Shown: positions 34,358 through 44,128, numbered from the stretch's first letter. The stretch is DNA of 64,000 bases from Schlegelella_A sp963778525 (GCA_963778525.1 CAVZUJ010000009.1:310001-374000), one strand, 5' to 3'. The notes: a model not told the origin generated them from the letters alone. Program-made: numbers and translations.

Positions 34358-35311
34358 TGGCGACGCCGCCACGCAGCAGGCTCGTCGTCGCGGCGATCGT
34401 CGCGCTCGCGCTGCTGGCGCTGCCGCCGCTGATGAATGCCGTCGGCGCCGGCTACTACCTGAGCACGGCCGGCAAGATCGTCGTCTTCGCCATCGCCGCG
34501 ACCAGCCTCAACCTGGTGCTCGGCTACGGCGGCATGGTCTCGTTCGGGCACGCCGCTTTCTTCGGCCTCGGCGCCTACGCCACCGGCGTGCTCATCAGCG
34601 AGGGCGTGCTGAACGGCGGCGTGCACCTGCTGGCGACGGTGGCCGTGACGGCGCTTGCCGCGCTCGTCATCGGCGCGATCTCGCTGCGCACGCGCGGCGT
34701 CTACTTCATCATGATCACGCTCGCCTTCGGGCAGATGCTGTTCTACCTGGCCAACTCGATCAAGGGCTACGGCGGCGACGAAGGGCCTGAACATCCGCGC
34801 CCGCTCGATCCTCGGCTTCGGTCTCGACCTGAAGGACACGACGACCTTCTACTACGTCGCCCTCGCCGCGCTCGCGGCGACGCTGCTCGGCCTGCGCGCC
34901 TTCACGGTCTCGAAGTTCGGTCGCGCCATCGTCGCGACGCGCGACGATGACGTGCGCGCCGAGGCGCTCGGCTTTGCCACCTACCGCTATCGGCTGATCC
35001 TCTTCGTGGCGGCCGGCGCCATCGCCGGCATCGCCGGCGCGCTCTCGGTCAACCAGCAGGGCTACGTCAGCCCTTCGCTGCTGCACTGGACGCAGTCGGG
35101 CACGCTGCTGGTGATGGTGATCCTCGGCGGCGTCGCTTCGCTCTGGGGCGGCGTGCTGGGCGCCGCGGTGCTGGTGCTGCTGCAGGAAACGCTCTCGGCG
35201 TACACGGCGTACTGGGAATTCTGGACCGGCTGGGTCTTGCTTGCCGTCGTGCTGTTCGCGCGGCGCGGCCTGGCCGGATGGCTCGCCACGGCCTGGCGGC
35301 GCATGCGATGA
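34357..35311 (+). CDS. livM: Branched-chain amino acid-type ABC permease LivM, apparent frameshift
   Basis: Second permease of the Liv system, about 317 residues after correction. The first half shows SLNLVLGYGGMVSFGHAAFFGLGAYA and ISLRTRGVYFIMITLAFGQML. The frame breaks at GDEG near 34786, where one extra C seems present. It resumes with LNIRARSILGFGLDL and ends with SVNQQGYVSPSLLHWTQSG and VILGGVASLWGGVLGAA. The stop overlaps the livG ATG as ATGA, confirming that the second frame is translated. Confidence 0.88.
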
Positions 35312-36034
35312 GCAGCGTCGCCGGCGGCGCCTTGCTGCTCGACGTGCAGCGCCTGTCGAAGCGCTTCGGCGGTGTCGTCGCGAGCGCCGGCGTCGACCTG
35401 CAGGTGCTCGCCGGCGAGGTGCATGCCCTGATCGGCCCGAACGGCGCGGGCAAGACGACGCTCGTCGCGCAGCTCTCGGGCCAGCTCAGGCCCGACAGCG
35501 GCAAGGTCGTCTTCGCCGGCGCCGACATCACCCGGCTGGCGCCGCACGAACGCGCGCGCCGCGGCCTGGCGCGATCGTTCCAGATCACGCGCCTCTTCGC
35601 CAGCTTCGACGTGCGCGCCAACCTGGCACTGGCGGTGCAGGCGGCGGGCGCGGAGGCGACGCGAAGCGCGTGTCGACGAAGTGCTGGCCGAGATCGGCCT
35701 CGCCGACCAGGCCGGCGCGCGCATCGATGCGCTCGCGCACGGCGAGCAGCGTGCCCTCGAAGTGGGCCTGGCCATCGCCGGCCGGCCGCGCCTGGTGCTG
35801 CTCGACGAGCCGATGGCCGGCATGGGGCACGACGAATCGCGGCGCATGGAAGCGCTGATCGAGCGCCTGCGCCGGCAGACGACGGTGCTCCTCATCGAGC
35901 ACGACGTCGATGCCGTGTTCCGCCTCGCCGATCGCGTCTCGGTGCTGGTGAGCGGGCAGGTGATCGCCAGCGGGCCGCCCGAGGCGGTGCGACGGGACGC
36001 GCGCGTGATCGAGGCCTATCTGGGCGAGGAATGA
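35308..36034 (+). CDS. livG: Liv-type ABC transporter ATPase LivG, apparent frameshift
   Basis: ATPase of about 241 residues. Walker A is IGPNGAGKTT, the Q-loop lies in ARSFQITRLFASFDVRANL, the signature is AHGEQRALEVGLAI, Walker B is LVLLDEPMAGM and the H-loop is EHDVDAVF. The frame breaks near 35660 between AEAT and ARVDEVLAEIGL; one extra base explains it. The start ATG overlaps the livM stop and the livF ATG overlaps its own stop. Confidence 0.88.
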
Positions 36035-36801
36035 GCGCCGTCGCCGCAACCGCTCCTGTCGCTGCCGCGAGGCGCTGCTCGAGGTGCGCGCGCTGCGCGC
36101 CGGCTATGGCGCGAGCGAGGTGCTGCATGGCGTCGACCTGCACGTCGGCCCCGGCGAGGTGGTGGCCCTGCTCGGCCGCAACGGCATGGGCAAGACGACC
36201 CTGGTGCGCGCCATCACCGGCCTCGGCCCGGCGCGCGGCGGCGAGGTCCGCTTTCGGCGGCGAGCGCGTCGAGGCCGAGCCGCCGCATCGCATCGCGCGG
36301 CGCGGCATCGGCCTCGTGCCCGAAGGCCGGCAGGTGTTCGCCAACCTCACGGTGCAGGAACACCTGAGCGCGTTCGAGCGGGCGCGCGTGGTCGAGGGCA
36401 ACAGCGCGGCCGGCCGCAGCAGCGCCGCCGAACGCATCGGCCGCGTCTTCGAGCTCTTTCCGCGCCTGCACGAGCGGCGCCGCCACCTCGGCAACCAGCT
36501 CTCGGGCGGCGAGCAGCAGATGCTGGCGATAGCGCGCGCCCTCGTCACCGAGCCGCGCCTCCTGATCCTCGACGAGGCGACCGAAGGCCTGGCGCCGCTG
36601 GTGCGCCAGGAGATCTGGCGCTGCCTGGCCGCACTGCGCGCCGGCGGCCAGGCGATCCTGGTGATCGACAAGTACGTGCAACGATTGATCGGCCTGGCCG
36701 ACCGGCACGTGATCCTGGAGAAAGGCCGCGTCGCCTGGACCGGCACCTCGGCCGCGCTGGCGGCCGAGCCGACGATCTGGCAGGGCTTTCTCGGCGTCTG
36801 A
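36031..36801 (+). CDS. livF: Liv-type ABC transporter ATPase LivF, two apparent frameshifts
   Basis: Second ATPase, about 256 residues. MSAVAATAPVAA starts in one frame. A base appears lost near 36070, after which EALLEVRALRAGYGASEVLHGV and Walker A GRNGMGKTT read in the next frame. An extra T near 36252 then returns to FGGERVEAEPPHRIARRGIG, signature LSGGEQQMLAIARAL and Walker B LILDEATEGLAP. In place of the usual VEQN after the D-loop it has VIDKYV, as in a LivF subgroup. Fourth component of the importer. Confidence 0.85.
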   Translation: MSAVAATAPVAAARRCSRCARCAPAMARARCCMASTCTSAPARWWPCSAATAWARRPWCAPSPASARRAAARSAFGGERVEAEPPHRIARRGIGLVPEGRQVFANLTVQEHLSAFERARVVEGNSAAGRSSAAERIGRVFELFPRLHERRRHLGNQLSGGEQQMLAIARALVTEPRLLILDEATEGLAPLVRQEIWRCLAALRAGGQAILVIDKYVQRLIGLADRHVILEKGRVAWTGTSAALAAEPTIWQGFLGV

Positions 36802-36870
36802 GCGCCGAACCCCGCGCCTGCTGCTGTTTCAGGTCGGCATACACCGCCTGGGCTGCGGCGGGCTCTGAGC

Positions 36871-36882
36871 GCAAGCGCTTGC
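36871..36882. promoter_or_regulatory. Palindrome GCAAGCGCTTGC upstream of the hydrolase gene
   Basis: Perfect 12-base palindrome with a central CG, 24 bases before the hydrolase ATG. It resembles a LacI/GalR-type half-site pair. No such regulator is encoded nearby, so it may be chance. Confidence 0.25.
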
Positions 36883-36906
36883 CCTGGCTCTTGCGAGAAT
36901 GTCGCC

Positions 36907-37770
36907 ATGAGCTTCGTCAGCGATCCCGCCATCGACGCCGCGTATCGGCCGAGCGCCGCCCTGGCGCCCGGTGTGTTCGAGGCCAACATGCATCTCTACC
37001 GCGAGCGCTCGGCCGAGGCCCATCGAACGCTGCCGCACGAGCGGGACCTCTGCTACGACATCGAGAGCGGCCAGTGCCTCGACCTCTTTCCCGCGCCCGG
37101 CCCCGGCCTGAAGCCGGTGTTCGTGTTCATCCACGGCGGCTACTGGCGCATGCTGAGCAAGAACGAATCGGCCTTCATGGCCGGCGCGCTGACGCGCCGC
37201 GGCATCAGCGTCGCCAGCGTCGACTACACGCTCGCGCCGGCCGTCGATCTCGCCGAGATCGTGAGGCAGGTGCGCACGTCGATCGCCTGGCTCTACCGCA
37301 ACGGCAGCGCGCATGGCATCGACCCGGAGCGCATCTTCGTCGGCGGCAGCTCGGCCGGCGGGCATCTCACCGGCGCGCTCGTCGCCGGTGGCTGGCGCGA
37401 AGCGTTCGGCCTGCCCGACGACGTGATCAAGGGCGCGCTGCCGGTGAGCGGGGTGTTCGACCTGCTGCCGCTGTCGAAGTCCTTCGTCAACGAATGGATG
37501 CGCTTCGACACACGGCAGATCCAGGAGCTGAGCCCTATCCGCCACCTGCCGCCGCGGCCCTGCAAGCTGGTGCTGACCTGGGGCGAGAACGAGACGAGCG
37601 GCTTCAAGGTGCAATCGCGCGACTACCTCGCCGCCTGGCAACGCGCTGGGTTCGCCGCCGAGGCAATCGAGATCGCCGGCCGCAACCACTTCGACGTCAT
37701 CCTCGACTGGTGTGACGACCACTCGCAGATGACCGAGCTCTGCGCGGCGCTGGTGCTCGGGAGGGCCTAG
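36907..37770 (+). CDS. Alpha/beta hydrolase, kynurenine formamidase-like
   Basis: Alpha/beta hydrolase of 287 residues of the HSL/formamidase type. The oxyanion HGGYWRML near residue 78, nucleophile GGSSAGGHLTG near residue 147 and C-terminal catalytic histidine in GRNHFDVI are clear. The acid is probably the Asp/Glu around TWGENET. Relatives include arylformamidases acting on N-formylkynurenine and esterases. It is 105 bases after livF and could use the imported compound. Confidence 0.85.
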   Translation: MSFVSDPAIDAAYRPSAALAPGVFEANMHLYRERSAEAHRTLPHERDLCYDIESGQCLDLFPAPGPGLKPVFVFIHGGYWRMLSKNESAFMAGALTRRGISVASVDYTLAPAVDLAEIVRQVRTSIAWLYRNGSAHGIDPERIFVGGSSAGGHLTGALVAGGWREAFGLPDDVIKGALPVSGVFDLLPLSKSFVNEWMRFDTRQIQELSPIRHLPPRPCKLVLTWGENETSGFKVQSRDYLAAWQRAGFAAEAIEIAGRNHFDVILDWCDDHSQMTELCAALVLGRA

Positions 37771-37792
37771 CCGGGGCGCCGCCGCTCCTCGC

Positions 37793-39088
37793 TCACTGAC
37801 GCTTGTCGGTGAAGCGCGGCGCCTTCACGCTCGACTCGAACTCGCGCGCCAGCGTGCCTGGCTCGAGCAACACGAGCTCGGCGCTGATCTCGAAGCTGTG
37901 CTTGATCGAGGCGCCGAGAGCGCCCAGCACGCGCGCCGGATCGCAGCCGCGCGCCAGCTCGATCGAGACACGCATGGCGTCGAGATCGCCGCTGCTCACG
38001 AGCTCGCACTTGAAGTCGTTGACCGACTCGGTCTTGAACATGAAGTCCTCGAACTCGGCGTGCCCGACGTTGATGCCGCGAACCTTGAAGAAGCCGCTCG
38101 TGCGATGCGCATGGCGCACCAGCGGGAAGACCGAGAACGGCGACGGATCGCCGTCGCCGCCGTCACCGAGCGTGACCAGGTCGCCCGAGAGCCAGCGCAG
38201 GAAGGGCGTGACGTTGTTGCTGAAGAGCGGCGTGACGACGAGGGCGCCGACCGCACCGGGCGCGACCGGCGCGTGGCTCTGCGGATCGACGACCTCGATG
38301 CAGTACATGTCGGTCCAGATCCGAAAGCCGCGGCCCGCGCCGCCGCCATCCTCGGCGCCCATCATGCCGGCCTCGGTCATGCCGAAGGTGTCGTGCACCT
38401 TCGCGCCCCAGGCGCGCTCGAGCTTCACCCGCTTGGCGTCGGAAAGCGGCTCGGCCGAACAGATCACCGTCTCGACACTGCTCGCGGCGAGGTCGATGCC
38501 CTGCAGGTCGGCGAGATTGGCCAGGTGCAGGCCGTAGCTCGGCATGCCCATCCACACCGTCGGCTTCAGGCGCTGGATCAGCTCGAGCTGCAGCGGCGAG
38601 GGCGTCGTCGTGCCGGCGCCGGCCCAGTTCATGGCGATGCCGGCCAGGGTCGCCGAGCGCGCGAAGATCTGCCCGGCCGGATGGATGCCGAGCGGAAACG
38701 AGTTGTGGGCCCGGGCACCGGCGTGCACGCCGATGCAGGCGAAGGTGCGCGCGAACGAGAGCAGGCCGTAGCGGATGTCGGTGAAGCTGCGCGGATAGAA
38801 GAGCGGCTTGCCGGTGGCGCCGCCGGAGCGCCAGTATTCGGCGATGCCGTCTTCGGGCGTCAGGCAAAAGCGCTCGTAGAACTCGCCGTCGGAGAGCGTG
38901 CGCAGCGCCTCCTTGTCGAGGATAGGAACCTTGGCCCACTCCTCGGGTTCGTCGAGCCGGTCCATCCGCAGGTGATCGAGCCTGCCGCGATAGAACGGCG
39001 CGCGCCGCGCCTGCTCGACGGCGATGACCTTGCGCCGGCTCTGCAGGGCGGCGATCTCGGCCCGCGCGGTCGGCAGCGTGAGCGGCAT
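37793..39088 (-). CDS. PaaK-like (phenylacetate-CoA ligase family) adenylate-forming enzyme
   Basis: ANL-type ligase of 431 residues of the PaaK/CapK branch. It has RSGGATGKPLFYPRS (P-loop variant), DTFGMTEAGMMG (A5 motif), LRWLSGDLV (A7) and KVRGINVGHAEFEDFMF (A8), with a small C-terminal domain. PaaK enzymes make aryl-CoA thioesters; other branch members activate different acids. Its start lies five bases after the upstream 4Fe-4S gene's stop, so it is the third gene of a compact operon with the two QueG-like proteins. Confidence 0.85.
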   Translation of the reverse strand: MPLTLPTARAEIAALQSRRKVIAVEQARRAPFYRGRLDHLRMDRLDEPEEWAKVPILDKEALRTLSDGEFYERFCLTPEDGIAEYWRSGGATGKPLFYPRSFTDIRYGLLSFARTFACIGVHAGARAHNSFPLGIHPAGQIFARSATLAGIAMNWAGAGTTTPSPLQLELIQRLKPTVWMGMPSYGLHLANLADLQGIDLAASSVETVICSAEPLSDAKRVKLERAWGAKVHDTFGMTEAGMMGAEDGGGAGRGFRIWTDMYCIEVVDPQSHAPVAPGAVGALVVTPLFSNNVTPFLRWLSGDLVTLGDGGDGDPSPFSVFPLVRHAHRTSGFFKVRGINVGHAEFEDFMFKTESVNDFKCELVSSGDLDAMRVSIELARGCDPARVLGALGASIKHSFEISAELVLLEPGTLAREFESSVKAPRFTDKRQ

Positions 39089-39093
39089 CGGCC

Positions 39094-40103
39094 TCAGGCC
39101 TTGCGCGGCTCGCGCCGATGGAACTTCACTTCGCCGATCCAGCGTCGCTGTGCGGCGTAGGCAGCACCTTGCGTCGATGCCTCGTCGTTCATCGCCGCGA
39201 GGCGCGCTTCCTTCTCCGGCGTGTTCTCGGGGATCACGTCGACCGCGTCCTTCAGCATCGCTTCGTAGTCGGCCCCGATCGGGCAGACGTCGGCGCAGCG
39301 TCGGCAGCCGGTGATCGCGCCGGCGCCGCGCAGGATGCTCTGCCAGAGATTGAAGGTCGTCTCGGAGCGCAGCAACGCGTGCCGCGCCTCGGCACCATCC
39401 GCTTCCATGAGCTTTTCGATGTGACCGGAGAGCTTGGCGAAGCCGTAGGGCGAGCGATGCGTGTCGCAGGCGGGCCAGTCGCGATCCCACTCCCGCACCG
39501 CGTCGGGCGGGCAGGTCTTCAGGCAGCGTCCGCACGCGGGGCCGAGACAAAGCGCCTCGTCCCTCTTGCGGTCGCACTCGACGTCGACCGAGCACAGCAC
39601 CGCGGTCAGCACGACGCGCGGACCGTATTCGGGCGTGAGGAGCTGCAGGTTGAGGCCGAGCGTGCCGAGGCCCGCCTCGACCGCGGCGTGCGGCAGCGAG
39701 AGCAGCGTCGTCATGTGCTGCTGCGGATCGTCCTGGTAGCGCCAGGGATCGACGTGCGTCGGCGGCACGATGATGGCCGGATAGCCCTGGTCCTCGAGCC
39801 AGTAGACGAGCTCGAGCGAAGTCTCCTCGAGCATCGAGAGGGCCAGCTCGTCGTTGTAGTACTTGTGCCGGTCGTTCCAGGGCACGATCCGTGCGACGCC
39901 ACTGTTCAGCTTCTTCGCCAGCACGATGACGCGGCCGGCGTCGTGCTCGGTGATGTCGCGCGGCCGCTTCGGATCGTCGGGATACGGCGGGTGCGCGTCG
40001 AGCAGCGCGCCATCGGCGATGCCGACGAGGTCGGCGCCGAGCTCGATCGCCTTCGCCTTGATCCTCGGCTCGCGCCGAGCGCGCGCTTGTGCGCGAAGCT
40101 CAT
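39094..40103 (-). CDS. QueG-like double 4Fe-4S protein, copy 2, apparent frameshift
   Basis: Paralogue of the preceding gene, about 336 residues when corrected. MSFAHKRALGAS starts at ATG 40103, overlapping the previous stop as ATGA. One base appears lost near 40064, after which RIKAKAIELGADLVGIADG reads on. Two ferredoxin-type motifs follow: CLGPACGRCLKTCP and CRRCADVCPIG. VEAGLGTLGLNLQLLTPEYGPRVVLTAVL is shared with copy 1 and with epoxyqueuosine reductase/reductive-dehalogenase-type proteins. The tandem copies next to a ligase argue against tRNA modification. Whether it binds cobalamin cannot be read here. Confidence 0.8.
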
Positions 40104-41188
40104 TCGGGCTCGGCCTCCGCCCGTTCCTTCTGCTGGCGCTTGAATTCCTGCAGCTGGCGGGCGACGATGCCCTGATAGCCCTCGACGCCGACCCAGCGCC
40201 GGTTCCAGTCGTTCAGGCCGGCGATCTCGGGCCCCTGGCCGGCGTCGTGCGTCGCTCGTGCCGCCTTGTACTGCTTGCCGAGGGCGACGTGCTCGGGCGT
40301 CTTCTCGGGGATCACCTTCTGGACCTCCGTGAGGTGGGCGTGATAGTCGTTGCCGACCGGGCACACCGCGAGGCAGCGCGGGCAGTCGCCGAACGAGCCG
40401 ACGACGCGCAGCAGGCCCTGCCAGAAGCCGAAGAAATCGCGCGAGCGAAAGAGCGTCGCGGCGTCGGTCTTGCCGTCGATGAGGCCGTCGAACATGCCGA
40501 GCATGCTGGCGAAGCCGAACTCCTGCGCTTCGGTGGCGCAAGCCCGCTTGTCGATGCCGAAATGCAGCACCGCGTCGGCCGGACACGAGTGCAGGCAGCG
40601 GCTGCACGACTCGCCGATGCAGACCTGCTCGGTGATGCGCGCATCGGGCTCGAGCTCGAGCTCGGTGAGGATGCCGGTGAGGTAGACCCGCGGCCCGAAC
40701 TCGGGCGTCAGGATGTTCACCTCGAGGCCGAGCGTCCCGAGGCCGGCCTCGACGCCGAGATGGCGCGTCGAGAGGCGCCCGTAGCTGGCCCGCTTCAGGG
40801 CCCATTCGGTTTCCTGCGATGCGGTGATGAGGCTCGCGTGCCCGGCCGCCTCGAGCTCATCGGCGAGACGGTAGGCGACCTTGTCCATCTTGCGCAGCAC
40901 GAGCATGTCGATGTACTGCACCGGCGTGTTGCTCTTGCAGCGGAAGGCGCCGGCGGGAATGCGCTGGGCGATGACGATCACGCTCTTGCAGTACGGCGAG
41001 ATGCGCTCGGGCGTCTGCGGCCAGCGCGGATCGGGCGGGAAGGCATTCAGCGTGTCGGCGCTGGCGATGCCGACGAGATCGGCGCCGAGCTCCTTGGCGC
41101 GCCGCTTCACGTAGCCGGCGTCGAGAGTGGCCGGCGGCTGCGGATGAGTGCGGCCCCGGGGGCGCGGGACCGCTGCGGTGGCGGGCAT
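40100..41188 (-). CDS. QueG-like double 4Fe-4S protein, copy 1
   Basis: Protein of 362 residues with no signal peptide. The N-terminal YVKRRAKELGADLVGIASADTLNAF and middle HLGVEAGLGTLGLEVNILTPEFGPRVYL are the QueG-like fold. CIGESCSRCLHSCPADAV and CPRCLAVCPVGNDY are two 4Fe-4S sites. The C-terminus is charged and helical. Characterised relatives are the epoxyqueuosine reductase QueG (cobalamin-dependent) and reductive dehalogenases. It leads the operon with copy 2 and the PaaK-like ligase and is divergent from the aldo/keto reductase. Confidence 0.85.
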   Translation of the reverse strand: MPATAAVPRPRGRTHPQPPATLDAGYVKRRAKELGADLVGIASADTLNAFPPDPRWPQTPERISPYCKSVIVIAQRIPAGAFRCKSNTPVQYIDMLVLRKMDKVAYRLADELEAAGHASLITASQETEWALKRASYGRLSTRHLGVEAGLGTLGLEVNILTPEFGPRVYLTGILTELELEPDARITEQVCIGESCSRCLHSCPADAVLHFGIDKRACATEAQEFGFASMLGMFDGLIDGKTDAATLFRSRDFFGFWQGLLRVVGSFGDCPRCLAVCPVGNDYHAHLTEVQKVIPEKTPEHVALGKQYKAARATHDAGQGPEIAGLNDWNRRWVGVEGYQGIVARQLQEFKRQQKERAEAEPE

Positions 41189-41293
41189 GGGTCGGGCTCG
41201 TCGAAGCGAGGGAGTGGCGCGCTATCTTAGGGCCGTCGTCCGCGCCCGCCCTGGCCGACCACGCGCCGCGGGACAACGAGGCACACTTGCCGC

Positions 41294-42283
41294 ATGGCAT
41301 CCATGAAAACCATCAAGCTCGGCCGCACCGGCCTCGACGTCTCGCGCATCTGCCTCGGCTGCATGAGCTACGGCGACGCGGCGCGCGGCAACCATGCCTG
41401 GACCCTGGGCGAGGCGGCGAGCCGCCCCTTCATCAAGAAGGCGCTCGACCTCGGCATCAATTTCTTCGACACCGCCAACGTCTATTCCGCCGGCACCAGC
41501 GAGGAAATCGTCGGCCGCGCCCTGCTCGAGTACGCACCGCGCGGCGAAGTGGTGATCGCGACCAAGGTGCACGGCCGCATGCACAAGGGCCCGAACGGCG
41601 CCGGCCTGTCGAAGAAGGCGATCTTCGCGGAGATCGATGCCAGCCTGAAGCGCCTGGGCACCGACTTCGTCGACCTCTACCAGATCCATCGCTGGGACCC
41701 CAGCGTGCCGATCGAGGAAACGCTCGAAGCGCTGAACGACGTCGTGCGCGCCGGCAAGGCGCTGCACATCGGCGCCTCGTCGATGTACGCCTGGCAGTTC
41801 GCCAAGGCGCTGCATCTCTCGGACCGGCACGGCTGGGCGCGCTTCGCGACGATGCAGAACTACATCAACCTGCTCTATCGCGAGGAAGAGCGCGAGATGC
41901 TGCCGCTATGCAAGGCCGAAGGCATCGGCGTCATTCCGTGGAGCCCGCTGGCGCGCGGCCGGCTCACGCGCGATTGGGACAGCCAGAGCGCGCGTTCGGA
42001 GACCGACGAGTTCGGCCGCTCGCTCTATCGCAACACCGCCGAGGCCGACCGCAAGGTGGTCGATGCGCTCGCCGCAGTGGCGCGGCGCCTTGACCGGCCG
42101 CGCGCCCAGGTGGCGCTGGCGTGGCTGTTGGCCAAGAGCGAGATCTCGGCGCCGATCGTCGGCGCGACCCGGCTCGAGCAACTCGACGACGCCGTGGCAG
42201 CGCTCGCGCTGAAGCTCGCGCCCGAGGACATCGCCGAGCTCGAGGCGCCGTACGTGCCGCACGCCATCGTCGGCCACGCCTGA
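41294..42283 (+). CDS. Aldo/keto reductase
   Basis: NADPH-dependent reductase with a TIM barrel, 329 residues. Catalytic residues are visible: Asp and Tyr in FFDTANVYSAG, Lys in VVIATKVHG and His in LYQIHRWD. The cofactor end is SPLARGRLTRDW and APIVGATRLEQLDDAVAAL. Subgroup is YajO/Tas-like; substrate unknown. ATG 41294 or 41303 could start it. It is divergent from the QueG-like operon and convergent with the lipoprotein gene. Confidence 0.88.
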   Translation: MASMKTIKLGRTGLDVSRICLGCMSYGDAARGNHAWTLGEAASRPFIKKALDLGINFFDTANVYSAGTSEEIVGRALLEYAPRGEVVIATKVHGRMHKGPNGAGLSKKAIFAEIDASLKRLGTDFVDLYQIHRWDPSVPIEETLEALNDVVRAGKALHIGASSMYAWQFAKALHLSDRHGWARFATMQNYINLLYREEEREMLPLCKAEGIGVIPWSPLARGRLTRDWDSQSARSETDEFGRSLYRNTAEADRKVVDALAAVARRLDRPRAQVALAWLLAKSEISAPIVGATRLEQLDDAVAALALKLAPEDIAELEAPYVPHAIVGHA

Positions 42284-42295
42284 GCGCGCGCGCTG

Positions 42296-42314
42296 GCCGC
42301 GCCGTCAGCGCGGC
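42296..42314. terminator. Hairpin between convergent genes
   Basis: GCCGCGC and GCGCGGC form a 7-bp stem with loop CGTCA, 12 bases after the aldo/keto reductase stop. The loop contains the restored stop of the opposite lipoprotein gene, so it could serve both. Confidence 0.45.
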
Positions 42315-44000
42315 GAGCTCGTTCTTCGGGTCGTGTTCCTTCTTCTTGTCGGCCTCGTCGTTCTTCTTCGGTGCTTCCTTCGCCGTGTCTTCGTGCTTCG
42401 GCTTGCCCTCGGCCTTCGGCTTGTCGTTCGGCGCAGGCGGCGGCGGAGCGGGATGGGGCTGCGCTGTTGCTTGCGGCGGGTGAGCTTCCACGGGCCGCGC
42501 CTCGGGGCGCGGTGAGGGCTCGGCCTTCGGCGGGACGGCAGGACGCATCGGCGGGGCGCTGACCTGAGCGGGCGCCGGACGCTGCGCCGCCACCGGCGGC
42601 GCTTGCGGCGGCCGGTGCTCCGCCACGGGCGGCGCTTGCGGCGGCCGGTGCTCCGCCACGGGCGGTGCTTGCGGTGGCCGGTGCTCCGACACGGGCGGCG
42701 CTTGCGCCGGCCGATGCTCTGGCGTGGGCAGCGCCTGCGGCGGGTGTTGCTCAGGCACAGGCGGCGGACTGCGCGGCGTGTCGTTGTGCACCGCCTGCGC
42801 CGTCGCACGCGAGCGATCGACCGGCTCGATGCCCTTCCTGTGATCGTCGGCGCGACGCCCCGCGGAGGCGGGCGGCGCTTCGTCGACGTGCGCCGGCGGC
42901 ACCGGCGAGACCGGTGGCACCGGTGGCGTGGTGCGAGCGGGCGGCGCTGCCACGGCGGGCGGCAAGGGGCGCATCGGTCGCGAGGCGTCAGTGTCGGCTG
43001 CACCTCTCGGACGCGAAGGCGCGGATTCGACCGGCCGCGTCTGCAGCACGGGTGGCTGCGCCGCGGCGAGGTGCGCCTGCGCCGGTACCGAGACGTTCAC
43101 GGCACGGTGGTCGGCGGTCGAACCGGGCGGCGCCACGATCGTCACGTTGGTGACGTTGTTGACGACCGTGGTGTTGCGGTTGTTGACGATCGTCGTGTTG
43201 TTGACCTTGCTCGTCCTGCGATCGATGTTCGTCACGTTCGTGGCGACGCGCATGCCGGGCGCGATGATCGGCGGCGCACCGGTGACCACCGCCGGCGGCG
43301 TGCCGACCGGCGCCATCACGATCAAGCCGCGCCGCGAGCCGGGCGGCGGCGGCACGAACACGCCTTCGGGTCCGACCGGCGCCCGGCCGAGCGCAATGCC
43401 CACGCCGACGGCGGCGAGCGCGATCGTCAAGGTCGGCGCCGGCGGGACGAAGGACTGATGCGGCGGCGCCCAGAAGCCGTCGACGAAGACGACGCGGTCG
43501 CGCCGATGCTCGTAGTACGGCGGCACCCAGTGGTACTCCGGACGCGGCGGCCGGGCCCAGCGGCCCGGTGCCCAGACCCAGCGGTCGCGCCAGACCCAGT
43601 AGCCGCCGGTCCAGCGCGCGTCGTCGTAGGGCGGCGGCGGTGGCGCTTCCACCAGCATCGGCGGCGGCGCCCAGGGAACGGCGATCGGCGCGGGCTGCAT
43701 CAGCGGCGGTTCGTAGTCGGTGTAGATCGGCGGCGGTTCGTTGTCCGGGTCGCTGCCCACGGCGTAGCGCGGCGCGGGATAGCCGCTCGCGTAGCGCGGT
43801 GCAGGCGCTGCAGCGACCGTGCGCGCCGGTGCCAGTGCGGGAACCGGTGTCCCGTTCACCGGCGCGGGTGCAAGGTCGGTCGCTGCCGGCGCGGAGGCGA
43901 CCTGCACATCCGGCGCAGGCGCAACGGCCTCAGGCGTCTTGGCGTCGCAGGCCGCGAGCAACGCGGCGACGGCTGTCGCGAGGACCAGTTTCTGATTCAT
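42305..44000 (-). CDS. Proline-rich lipoprotein with YXWQ-like region and tandem repeats
   Basis: Envelope protein of about 565 residues. The signal MNQKLVLATAVAALLAAC ends in a lipobox, so the mature form should be lipid-anchored. A Pro/Ala stretch leads to a tryptophan-rich region (WTGGYWVWRDRWVWAPGRW, HWVPPYYEHRRDRVVFVDGFW) and a hydrophobic segment. An Asn/Thr-rich run follows (NNTTIVNNRNTTVVNNV), then tandem EHRPPQAPPVA repeats and a Lys/Glu-rich tail. As printed the frame stays open to 41964, antisense to the reductase gene. One extra base in the run at 42328-42330 would instead end it at 42305, which I prefer. Function unknown. Confidence 0.7.
42595..42759. repeat. Five 33-bp tandem repeats inside the lipoprotein gene
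   Basis: Units start at 42595, 42628, 42661, 42694 and 42727. The first two are identical; the others diverge step by step. Each encodes 11 residues (consensus EHRPPQAPPVA), so copy number can change without shifting the frame. Confidence 0.9.
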
Positions 44001-44093
44001 GGCAAAAGCGAAGTGAGAGGCTCGGATCATGAGGGCGCAGGACGCCGGCACGATGCCTCAGGTCCGCAACCGCGCGCGTTCCTACAGACGAAG

Positions 44094-44128
44094 AAGGCGC
44101 CCGCCGACGCGAGCCGGCCGGGCGCCTT
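44094..44128 (-). terminator. Intrinsic terminator for the 199-residue secreted protein gene
   Basis: A perfect 10-bp stem (AAGGCGCCCG with CGGGCGCCTT) and 15-base loop. On the minus strand it is followed by the pyrimidine-rich TTCGTCTG, 26 bases after the gene's stop. Confidence 0.65.

Noticed and set aside
34357..36801. Programmed frameshifting in the Liv transporter genes
   Set aside because: Breaks go in both directions, fall at unrelated sequences and lack slippery heptamers or pause structures. Single-base sequence error explains them better.
41964..42304. C-terminal extension of the lipoprotein over the aldo/keto reductase
   Set aside because: The text there is Arg/Ala-rich antisense noise. 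A one-base correction gives a stop at 42305 next to a convergent hairpin.
42595..42759. CRISPR-like array
   Set aside because: The 33-bp units are contiguous without spacers and lie in frame inside a protein gene, so they are coding tandem repeats.
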